A DNA stretch of 7,970 nucleotides from Candidatus Ruminimicrobiellum caprinum (GTDB lineage: Bacteria; Elusimicrobiota; Endomicrobiia; Endomicrobiales; Endomicrobiaceae): positions 1-7,970 of the forward strand of contig JAFPUA010000002.1 in the NCBI GenBank assembly GCA_017413305.1, in the 5' to 3' direction. Of the stretch, positions 1 through 7,127 are shown one piece after another. The position numbers and the translations under genes are program-made. Numbering within the stretch: position 1 is the stretch's first letter; each line of letters begins with the position of its first letter. Below the pieces are notes generated by a model. That model was not told the DNA's origin. It searched no databases and was given only the letters and a program-made list of their open reading frames with translations.

Positions 1-1
1 A

Positions 2-910
2 CAGGAAAAAAATAAATCAGGGGCATTTGTCGTCTGGAGTATTATCGCTCTGGTAGTTGTTTTTATTGTATATCAAGTCGGTTTTAAGAAAGATAATACC
101 GCCGTATTGAACAGCGTTGCAAAAGATGTTTTTATCGTTAAAACTGAAGCAGTCCAAAAAAGAGATTTAAAACATCAGCTGATTACTTCCGGTAATGTTA
201 AAGCATTAGAAGAAGCTGTTTTGTATCCTAGAATTAATGGTAAATTGCAGAAAAATCTCTTAAGAGAAGGTGACAAAGTTAAGAAAGATCAGACGGTATC
301 ATTGATAGACAGGGACGAAGTCGGTGCAAAGTATGAACCTGTAGTTGTTCCTTCAACGTTGACGGGTGTAGTCGGTAGAATTTATTTGGATCCCGGTGAA
401 AATGTTACAACGCAGACAGCTGTAGCTTTGATAGTAAATCAGTCTGTATTGAGAATAAAAGTTGATGTTCCCGAAAGATATGTTAACGAAATTTATAAAG
501 GTCAGACGGCACAACTTTCCGTCGAAGCTTTCCCCGAAACAACTTTTGAAGCTAAGCTTGATGTTATCAGCCCTGTTGTGGATTCTTTAAGCAGAAGTGT
601 TGCTGTTGAGTTTAGAGCAGACAATTCCGACGGGCTTTTGAAATCAGGTATGTTTGCAAAAGTTGATATTTCTTTAAAAGAAGTTAAAAATGTTTTGTCG
701 TTATCGAAAAACAGTATTTATGAAGATGAAGATGGAACGAATTATGTGTTAGTTCCTTCTGAAGATGGAACAACTGCCGTAAGAAAAGATATAAAAGTTA
801 AATTTAAAAATAATAACAATTGGCAAGTTGAAGGTCTTAACGAAGGTGAGGAAGTTTTGCAGTTTGTTTACGGCATTAAAGACGGCAGCAAGATAGAGAT
901 ACAAAAGTAG
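2..910 (+). CDS. RND efflux periplasmic adaptor (membrane-fusion protein), 5' truncated by the window edge
   Basis: This is the adaptor subunit that would link an inner-membrane RND pump to an outer-membrane channel. The frame is open from base 2, giving 302 visible residues, so the true start lies upstream; the TTG at 107 is not a credible start because it has no ribosome site and would discard a hydrophobic anchor encoded at 26-85 (FVVWSIIALVVVFIVYQVGF). After the anchor come a first half-lipoyl segment with 'PRINGKLQ' and 'REGDKVKKDQ' (about 218-310), a second half-lipoyl with 'LTGVVGRIYLDPGENV' (about 341-440), then beta-barrel sequence ('VDVPERYVNEIYKGQ') and a membrane-proximal domain. 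Only about ten codons (311-340) separate the lipoyl halves, where most family members carry a long helical hairpin. The RND permease follows 10 bp after the stop, which supports the role. The family call is confident; the substrate is unknown. Confidence 0.88.
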   Translation, partial: QEKNKSGAFVVWSIIALVVVFIVYQVGFKKDNTAVLNSVAKDVFIVKTEAVQKRDLKHQLITSGNVKALEEAVLYPRINGKLQKNLLREGDKVKKDQTVSLIDRDEVGAKYEPVVVPSTLTGVVGRIYLDPGENVTTQTAVALIVNQSVLRIKVDVPERYVNEIYKGQTAQLSVEAFPETTFEAKLDVISPVVDSLSRSVAVEFRADNSDGLLKSGMFAKVDISLKEVKNVLSLSKNSIYEDEDGTNYVLVPSEDGTTAVRKDIKVKFKNNNNWQVEGLNEGEEVLQFVYGIKDGSKIEIQK

Positions 911-913
911 GAG
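909..913 (+). promoter_or_regulatory. Ribosome binding site of the RND permease
   Basis: AGGAG lies 7 bases before the ATG at 921 and overlaps the TAG stop of the adaptor (908-910). This fixes the permease start and suggests translational coupling between the two efflux genes. Confidence 0.75.
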
Positions 914-920
914 CTGAAAT

Positions 921-3900
921 ATGGCAGAAAATAATACAGAAAAAAAGCACAGCGGTTTTGCCGCATTCTTTATACACAGACCTGTGTTTACGATAATGAT
1001 AAGCGTAGCACTGATATTTCTTGGGCTTATGGGCTACAGCAGCATGGGTGTCAGTATGTATCCTAATATGGATATCCCTGCCACAATGGTGCAGACGATA
1101 TTGCCGGGAGCAAGCCCTGAAGAAATAGAAACTTCCATTTCAAAATATATTGAAGAAGGTGTTAATGAAATTTCCGGTGTCGACGAAATACATTCCTATA
1201 ATATGGAAGGTGTCTCTATTGTTTTTGTAAAGTTTGATATGGATAAGAATGCCGACGTCGGTATTCAGGAAGTAAGAGATAAAATAGAACAGGAAAAATC
1301 TAATTTTCCCGACGGGACAAAATCTCCCGTAGTTTTGAAACTTGATTTGGATGCGCAAGCAATATTAAACGTTGTTGTGACTGGACAGAGAGATATTGTT
1401 GAGTTAACTGAGCTTGCAAAGAAGAAAGTTAAAGAAGTTATAGAAAATACTTCCGGTGTAGGTTCTGTAAGTATCGTAGGAGGCAGAGAAAGAGAAGTTC
1501 ATGTAACTATAAATCCATTAAAGCTTTATTCTTTACAGATTCCTATTACGGATGTTACATCCGCTTTAGCACAACAGAACTTCGAAATTCCGGGCGGTAA
1601 AGTAGAACAGGATCACAACTCTTACAGTTTAAGAATTTTGGGTAGAGTTCCGAGTGTAGAAGATTTTAAAAATATTTTCGTTGCTACCAAAAACGGCGTA
1701 CCTATAAAACTTTCCGATGTTGCTGAAGTTGAAGACAGCGGAGAATACGAGGAGCAAAGTACACAACTTGACGGTGTCCGTTGTGTTACGCTGGAAGTAA
1801 CAAAACAGAGCGGTTCCAATACTTTAAAAGTTATTGACAGTGTAAAAGAAAAAATTAAAACCATAGAAAAAACTTTACCTCAAGATATGCATATTGTTGT
1901 AATGTCCGACCAAAGCGGTTCCATTAGAGCTTCAGTTAATACAGTGCTTGAACATCTTTTCTTAGGGGCTTTTCTTGCAGGTATAATGGTGCTTGTTTTT
2001 ATGGGTTCTTTGCGTTCGACAATTATATCTTTCCTTGCAATTCCTATATCCATCATCGGTTCATTTATATTTATGAATATGAATGGTTTTACATTAAACA
2101 ATATTACGTTGTTGGGGCTAACAGTTGCCGTAGGTATTGTTATCGATGATGCTATCGTTATGCTGGAAAATATTTACAGACATATGGAAAAATATAACAA
2201 AAAGCCTGTAGATGCTGCTGTTGACGGTGCTAAAGAAATTACGGCTACCGTTGTTGCAACTACACTTGCAATTCTTGTTATATTTTTACCTCTTGCATAT
2301 ATGGGTGGTATGGTAGGGAGAATTTTAAGCAGTTATGGATGGACGGTAGTATTTGCTATAGCTCTTTCCGGTATAGTTGCATTAACATTGACGCCTATGC
2401 TTTGTGCAAAAATGTTGAAAAAAACCGAAGGTGAGAATAAAATTGATAAAGTTGTTACATCGATAAACAATAATCTTGTGAAAATTTATATTCCTATTTT
2501 GAACTGGTCAATACATCATAAATTTGTAATGGTTGTGCTTGCTTTCTTATGTATAATTGCAATTCTTCCTATGGCTAAGACTATGGGAGGAGAATTTTTT
2601 CCTCAGGAAGATTCCGGTAAAGTACAGGTACAGGTAAAAGCAGCAGAAGGTACAAGCTATCCTGATATGAAAAATATTTTAGGGCAAATTGAAACAGATA
2701 TCAGAAGACTTCCTTATATAAAGAGCGTTTTGCTTGTTGCCGGTAAAGGTGGTGATGGTTTAAGTACCTTTTCCGATGCCAGCCCGACAAATAAAGGTTA
2801 TTTGGAAGTTGAACTTGAAGATAGAGAATATAGACATGGGTTAAAGACTAAGGATTATATTAAAAACATCAGAGAGATGATGAAAAAGTATGATGGTCTT
2901 ACGACTGCAGTTCTTGTCAGAAGCGAAGGTGCAGGTAATGGTAATAAAGATGTTCAGCTTAGCTTAATGGGACCGGATTTAACAAAATTAATCGGTTACG
3001 CAAATGCAGTTAAAGATAAACTTGCAACAGATTCCCGTTTTATAGATTTGGATTTATCTGTTGATTTGGCAAAGCCTGAATATAGAGTTGTTATAAACAG
3101 AGATAAAGCTAATAATTTAGGTGTTAATGTTACGGCAGTTGCTGCAGCACTCAGAACTATGGTAGGCGGTGAAGATGATATTACAAAATATAAGGAAGGA
3201 GATGAACTTTACGAGGTTCGTGTAAGAGTTGCGGAAGAATACAGAGATACAAAAGAGGCAATTTGTGCACTTCTTATACCTGCAAGAATCGACGGTAAAG
3301 ATACGGTAGTTCGTCTTGATAATATTGCAGAGATTGAAGAAGGTGTCGGCCCCAGTCAGATTAACAGAGTTGCCAGACAGAGAGAAGTAAGAGTTGAGGC
3401 AAACCTCAACGGGCTTGATACAAGAAATGCAATGAGAATAATGCAGGATACGTTCTATTCCTTAAATGCAGATCCGGAATATTCGGTTATGCAGAGTGGT
3501 TTGGCAAAAGAAATGGGAAAAATGTTCGTATCTTTTATGTTGGCTTTTGTATTAGCTTTTGTATTTAAGTATATAATTCTTTGTGCATTGATGGAAAAGT
3601 TTACTCATCCTATAGCTATTATCGTCAGTTTACCATTGACTATTCCTTTTGCACTTTTTGCTTTAATGATAACGGGACAAACATTATATATTTTCAGTTT
3701 GCTCGGTATGTTTATGTTGATTGGTGTCGTCAGTAAAAACGCTATTTTGCAGACGGATTACACTAACCAATTAAGAGCCAGAGGTTACGGCAGAACCAAC
3801 GCAATACTTGAGGCAAATAAAGTAAGATTAAGACCTATTTTAATGACTACATTAACTCTTATTGTCTCCATGATACCTATGATGATTTCCAACGGTGAAG

Positions 3901-4103
3901 GTGCCGACGTCAGAAGATCTTTAGCTATTGTTATCGTTGGCGGACAGCTGTTATCGCTGCTTGTTACATTGCTTATGACGCCTGTTACATACATTATTGT
4001 AGATTCCATCGGCGATTGGGTAAGACACAAAGTTTCGGGAGCGCCGATTCCTGAGGATAAAAATAGAGAGGAAATTCTTTCTGAAGTACCTGATAAATAT
4101 TGA
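921..4103 (+). CDS. RND multidrug-type efflux permease, HAE1/AcrB-like
   Basis: This is a proton-driven inner-membrane pump of the resistance-nodulation-division family. It is complete at 1060 residues, close to AcrB's 1049. TM1 lies at about 22-41, followed by a large periplasmic loop opening with 'GVSMYPNMDIP'; TM2-TM6 span about 342-500, TM7 about 535-554, then a second periplasmic loop ('GGEFFPQEDSGK'), and TM8-TM12 about 870-1030. The TM4 motif 'GIVIDDAIVMLEN' supplies Asp409 and Asp410, and TM10 'GVVSKNAIL' supplies Lys939, matching AcrB D407/D408/K940. 'RLRPILMTT' supplies Arg969 and Thr976, probable equivalents of AcrB R971/T978. The relay is therefore intact and the pump should be active. 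No frameshift is seen. The ATG at 921 has a good ribosome site. It is co-transcribed with the adaptor upstream and ends at the terminator that starts 3 bases after its stop. The sequence fits the drug/hydrophobe branch better than the metal-exporting HME branch, but the substrate cannot be read from it. Confidence 0.95.
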   Translation: MAENNTEKKHSGFAAFFIHRPVFTIMISVALIFLGLMGYSSMGVSMYPNMDIPATMVQTILPGASPEEIETSISKYIEEGVNEISGVDEIHSYNMEGVSIVFVKFDMDKNADVGIQEVRDKIEQEKSNFPDGTKSPVVLKLDLDAQAILNVVVTGQRDIVELTELAKKKVKEVIENTSGVGSVSIVGGREREVHVTINPLKLYSLQIPITDVTSALAQQNFEIPGGKVEQDHNSYSLRILGRVPSVEDFKNIFVATKNGVPIKLSDVAEVEDSGEYEEQSTQLDGVRCVTLEVTKQSGSNTLKVIDSVKEKIKTIEKTLPQDMHIVVMSDQSGSIRASVNTVLEHLFLGAFLAGIMVLVFMGSLRSTIISFLAIPISIIGSFIFMNMNGFTLNNITLLGLTVAVGIVIDDAIVMLENIYRHMEKYNKKPVDAAVDGAKEITATVVATTLAILVIFLPLAYMGGMVGRILSSYGWTVVFAIALSGIVALTLTPMLCAKMLKKTEGENKIDKVVTSINNNLVKIYIPILNWSIHHKFVMVVLAFLCIIAILPMAKTMGGEFFPQEDSGKVQVQVKAAEGTSYPDMKNILGQIETDIRRLPYIKSVLLVAGKGGDGLSTFSDASPTNKGYLEVELEDREYRHGLKTKDYIKNIREMMKKYDGLTTAVLVRSEGAGNGNKDVQLSLMGPDLTKLIGYANAVKDKLATDSRFIDLDLSVDLAKPEYRVVINRDKANNLGVNVTAVAAALRTMVGGEDDITKYKEGDELYEVRVRVAEEYRDTKEAICALLIPARIDGKDTVVRLDNIAEIEEGVGPSQINRVARQREVRVEANLNGLDTRNAMRIMQDTFYSLNADPEYSVMQSGLAKEMGKMFVSFMLAFVLAFVFKYIILCALMEKFTHPIAIIVSLPLTIPFALFALMITGQTLYIFSLLGMFMLIGVVSKNAILQTDYTNQLRARGYGRTNAILEANKVRLRPILMTTLTLIVSMIPMMISNGEGADVRRSLAIVIVGGQLLSLLVTLLMTPVTYIIVDSIGDWVRHKVSGAPIPEDKNREEILSEVPDKY

Positions 4104-4105
4104 TT

Positions 4106-4150
4106 AAAAAAAGGACTTGAAGAAAAAAACTTCAAGTCCTTTTTTATTTT
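4106..4150 (+). terminator. Intrinsic terminator after the efflux operon, probably bidirectional
   Basis: A perfect 11-bp stem, AGGACTTGAAG (4112-4122) with CTTCAAGTCCT (4130-4140), encloses an all-A loop of seven. It is followed by TTTTTATTTT (4141-4150) and preceded by a run of A (4106-4112), so the A and T tracts can lengthen the stem and the hairpin reads as a terminator on either strand. It begins 3 bases after the permease stop and isolates the efflux operon from the kinase promoter. Confidence 0.93.
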
Positions 4151-4165
4151 ATACTAAAAAAAAGG

Positions 4166-4194
4166 TTGTTTTTGTAAAAAATATATGCTATAAT
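4166..4194 (+). promoter_or_regulatory. Sigma70-type extended -10 promoter for the kinase operon
   Basis: TATAAT at 4189-4194 is preceded by TG at 4186-4187, giving a perfect extended -10 (TGCTATAAT). A weak -35 match, TTGTTT at 4166-4171, sits at the ideal 17-base spacing. Transcription would start near 4201 and give a leader of about 43 bases before the ATG at 4244. A second TATAAT occurs at 4204-4209 but lacks a -35 partner. The position directly after a terminator and before a gene with no other promoter supports the call. Confidence 0.72.
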
Positions 4195-4230
4195 TCATGT
4201 GTATATAATAAAAATTTGTCTTTATATATA

Positions 4231-4236
4231 AAGGGG
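4231..4236 (+). promoter_or_regulatory. Ribosome binding site of the kinase
   Basis: The purine run AAGGGG ends 7 bases before the ATG at 4244 and supports that start. It is a less than perfect Shine-Dalgarno match compared with the sites of the neighbouring genes. Confidence 0.6.
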
Positions 4237-4243
4237 AATACGA

Positions 4244-7114
4244 ATGGCAGATAGCCTTAAAGCGGATTCAGCTAAAAATGAATTGCAGTTAGGTTTTTTT
4301 ATTAACAACCAGTATGTTACAGTAAAAAGAATCGGTACCGGAGGGTTCGGTGTCGTTTGGCAAGCGTATGATTTCAGCTTGAGGAACTTTATTGCCATAA
4401 AAGAACTTCTTCCCGATTATGCTCAGCCGAAATTTGTAGAGATGTTCTACAAAGAGGCTCTCATCGCTAAAAACATCATTCACGATAACATTGTCAGAGT
4501 GCAACATTTCTGGCAAGGAAATAACGGCTCTTATTATATTGTCCTCGACTACATACGAGGAATTGATCTTGAAATTTTAATTTCGAAATGTAACGATTTG
4601 AATATTAAAATTCCTTGGAAACTTGCAACATTTATCTGTATGAGCATATTGAAAGCTATTGACTATGCTAACAGAATTGCAAGAGACTCCATTACGGGAA
4701 ATGCCTACGGAATTGTATATAGAGACATTTCTCCGGGGAATGTTTTATTATCTTTCGACGGAAATATCAAGCTCAGTGATTTCGGTATAGCAAAAACTGC
4801 CGACGAACTGAGAGATTCTATCCCGGAAAAAGTTATTACCGGTAAATACCCGTATATGTCTCCCGAACAAATAAAGGGAGCGTCGAACATCGACCACAGA
4901 ACAGATATTTTTTCTGTGGGCGTTTTGTATTATGAAATGCTTACCGGGAAACAATTATATACGGGAACAAATGAAGAAATAAAAAATAAAGTTTTAAATG
5001 AGAGATTTGATCCTGCAGAGCTTAACAAAGTTCCTGAAGTTCCGGGCGAAATTGTGGATGTTATTGCGAAATCTTTAGAGAAAAACAGAGATGACAGATA
5101 CGAAAAAGCTATTGAGATGTACAGAGATATAAGGAGAGTATTGAAAGGCGTTGAAACCGACGAGCTTTCTGCCGAACTTGCCGAATTTATTGATAATACC
5201 ATGAAAGAGTATGTAGTAGGTTCGGAAAAGTTCATAGAAAATGTAAAAGCGCTTGATATACAGGATGTTAAGAAAAATGAATTTGTCAGAAAGATAACTT
5301 GTACCGACTTTATTGCCGGACAAGCAAAAAATGTTAGCGCGTATCAAGATGACAATTCTTCCGGCGCGGCTTTGGCGGCGGGTGTTGCCGGAGTTGAAGA
5401 AAAAACGGCAGTTCCCAAAGTAGAAGAAAAAGGCAAAACCGTATTTGAAGAAGTTGGTGATTGGCTACTTACAAAAATAAATGATATTAAGAAAGGTATC
5501 ATAAGAGTAATAGTTTCTCTGATACTTGCTGTATTAATATTTGCAGGGTTGGATATATTTTTGTTACAAATAACTCCGTTAGGGGATGAAATATATTCTC
5601 GTCTTTATCCGCCTGATGTCGTGATAACTACGGTTCCTGCAGGTGCGGTGGTAAGTATGAAGACAAAGGAAGGAGAAAAAATATTAAATAATGTTTCGTC
5701 TTCTTCTCCTATACCAGTGCGTAAAGTTCTTCCAAGGTCATATATAGTTTCTGCATTAAAGGATGGTTTTAAGCCTGTACAGAGAGTTGTACAGATAGAA
5801 AAAAGTGATAAAGGTAAAAAGGCAAGAAAAGAAAAGATAGAAATCGTTTTTGATTTTGTACTTAATGTGGATTCTTTCCCAAGAGGAGCAAGTGTGTATG
5901 TCGATGGAAATAAATTCGGTGTAACACCTTGCAAAGTACAGTTGATGGCAGGTGCTCATACCGTAAGATTGTCTATGGACGGTTTTGATGATTTAGGGTC
6001 CAACTCTGCATCAGTAGGTGTTGACGGACAGTGTAATATTGATTTTTCAAAGACTGCAGTTGAAGAAATGTTCGCAGGTGTTGACAGAAAGTTCTGGGAT
6101 TGCGAACTTAAAAATATTGACGGGGAAAATATTTTCAGTGTTAAAGGAGCCATGTTTAAACGCGTTAAGATAGATTCCGATCCTAAAGGAATGATGGTAC
6201 ATGTTCAAGGCGAAGATCAGCCCAGAGGAACAACACCTTTGGATACTCTCTTTAAAATTGGCGAATACAAGATAAGATTGATGGATCCGAATGCTCGTTT
6301 TGGAGAAGTGTTGAAATCTTTTGTTGTTAGCGAAAAGTCAGATCCGACATTGTTCTTTAAACTTAATAAAATTATCACATTTCGTGTTCGTTCAAAGGAA
6401 GAACCTGATGCAACTTTCTTAACGACAGTTTCCATATACAATAAGAACTTTAGAATTAAGAAAGAAATTTCTACGACAAAACCTGTAAAAATTCCGTTGC
6501 CGGTGGACAAATATAATGTTGTCTTTAACGGCGATGAGGAGTACAAATCACATACACTTTATGATGTTGATATCAGTAAGACAAGTACGGTACTTGGCGT
6601 TTTGGAATATGCCAATGTTGGTCTTAATATTAAGGTTAAGTCGAGTACAACCGGAAATCCTTTAGCTAATGTTTTTGTTTGGCAGGATAAGAAGATTCTC
6701 GGTAAAACAGATGAAAATGGTGTATTTAAGAGCAAATTTAAACCGGGTAGCTATAGTTTTAGAGTTATTGCTAAAAAATATATAGAGCAAGCAGTTAATG
6801 TAGATTTGATATCCGGCAGAGAAAATACAAAAGAAATTCTTCTTGTTCCGGAAGTTACCGAAGTAAAAGAGACGAAACCTGTAGTTCAGAAAACAGAACC
6901 TGAACCGCAGTTGCTCGGTGCTATTACAACTTCGGAAGAAGATGATCATTCTCACGATAAAGCATCGAAAGAATATAAAAAAATTAAAGATAATGATAAT
7001 GGCTCTGGCAAAGAACAACAAGTTGTTGTTTGCCTTAACTGCGGTTATGTTAATACAGCACCGGCAGGCAAAAAACTTAGATTTTGCGTAAACTGCGCAA
7101 AACCTTTAAAGTAG
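4244..7114 (+). CDS. Transmembrane Ser/Thr protein kinase with PEGA ectodomains and a C-terminal zinc ribbon
   Basis: This is a Hanks-type Ser/Thr kinase of 956 residues. The kinase domain (about 25-300) has the glycine loop GTGGFGVVW (Gly31, Gly33, Gly36), Lys53 in 'IAIKE', a likely helix-C Glu71, the catalytic loop 'YRDISPGN' (Asp161, Asn166; Tyr replaces the usual His), DFG at 179-181 and 'MSPE' ending at Glu208, so it should be active. A charged linker follows, with an Ala/Gly-rich, locally GC-rich patch ('GAALAAGVAG'). One membrane segment spans about 422-441. Outside it are three PEGA or PEGA-like domains, at about 458-515, 540-605 (clearest: 'SFPRGASVYVDG' and 'GVTP') and 640-697. A further beta-rich region lies at about 713-785 and a carboxypeptidase-regulatory-like domain at about 793-870 ('GKTDENGVFKSKFKPGSY'). 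After an acidic linker comes a zinc ribbon, Cys930-x2-Cys933 and Cys948-x2-Cys951. By family precedent the kinase is cytoplasmic and the rest extracytoplasmic; ligand and targets are unknown. The ATG is supported by the ribosome site and promoter. Confidence 0.93.
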   Translation: MADSLKADSAKNELQLGFFINNQYVTVKRIGTGGFGVVWQAYDFSLRNFIAIKELLPDYAQPKFVEMFYKEALIAKNIIHDNIVRVQHFWQGNNGSYYIVLDYIRGIDLEILISKCNDLNIKIPWKLATFICMSILKAIDYANRIARDSITGNAYGIVYRDISPGNVLLSFDGNIKLSDFGIAKTADELRDSIPEKVITGKYPYMSPEQIKGASNIDHRTDIFSVGVLYYEMLTGKQLYTGTNEEIKNKVLNERFDPAELNKVPEVPGEIVDVIAKSLEKNRDDRYEKAIEMYRDIRRVLKGVETDELSAELAEFIDNTMKEYVVGSEKFIENVKALDIQDVKKNEFVRKITCTDFIAGQAKNVSAYQDDNSSGAALAAGVAGVEEKTAVPKVEEKGKTVFEEVGDWLLTKINDIKKGIIRVIVSLILAVLIFAGLDIFLLQITPLGDEIYSRLYPPDVVITTVPAGAVVSMKTKEGEKILNNVSSSSPIPVRKVLPRSYIVSALKDGFKPVQRVVQIEKSDKGKKARKEKIEIVFDFVLNVDSFPRGASVYVDGNKFGVTPCKVQLMAGAHTVRLSMDGFDDLGSNSASVGVDGQCNIDFSKTAVEEMFAGVDRKFWDCELKNIDGENIFSVKGAMFKRVKIDSDPKGMMVHVQGEDQPRGTTPLDTLFKIGEYKIRLMDPNARFGEVLKSFVVSEKSDPTLFFKLNKIITFRVRSKEEPDATFLTTVSIYNKNFRIKKEISTTKPVKIPLPVDKYNVVFNGDEEYKSHTLYDVDISKTSTVLGVLEYANVGLNIKVKSSTTGNPLANVFVWQDKKILGKTDENGVFKSKFKPGSYSFRVIAKKYIEQAVNVDLISGRENTKEILLVPEVTEVKETKPVVQKTEPEPQLLGAITTSEEDDHSHDKASKEYKKIKDNDNGSGKEQQVVVCLNCGYVNTAPAGKKLRFCVNCAKPLK

Positions 7115-7120
7115 AGGGAG
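7115..7120 (+). promoter_or_regulatory. Ribosome binding site of the secreted repeat protein
   Basis: AGGGAG begins directly after the kinase stop (7112-7114) and ends 7 bases before the ATG at 7128. It fixes the start of the last gene. The 13-base gap leaves no room for a separate promoter, so this gene should be co-transcribed with the kinase. Confidence 0.75.
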
Positions 7121-7127
7121 TTGCTTT

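Noticed and set aside
107..910. A separate adaptor gene starting at TTG 107
   Set aside because: The same frame is open to base 2 and encodes a membrane anchor directly upstream; there is no ribosome site before 107. The start is outside the window.
3785..4135. Minus-strand open frame of 116 codons across the permease end and terminator
   Set aside because: It lies antisense to conserved permease sequence and starts inside the terminator hairpin, with no ribosome site or recognisable domain.
4202..4228. Possible leader hairpin (TATATAA with TTATATA) in the kinase leader
   Set aside because: Seven A-T pairs around a 13-base loop are too weak and too likely by chance in AT-rich DNA to call a regulatory RNA structure.
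6662..7021. Minus-strand open frame of 119 codons inside the kinase gene
   Set aside because: Its Phe/Ile-rich product is the expected reverse reading of Lys/Asn-rich coding DNA; no start signals or homology seen.
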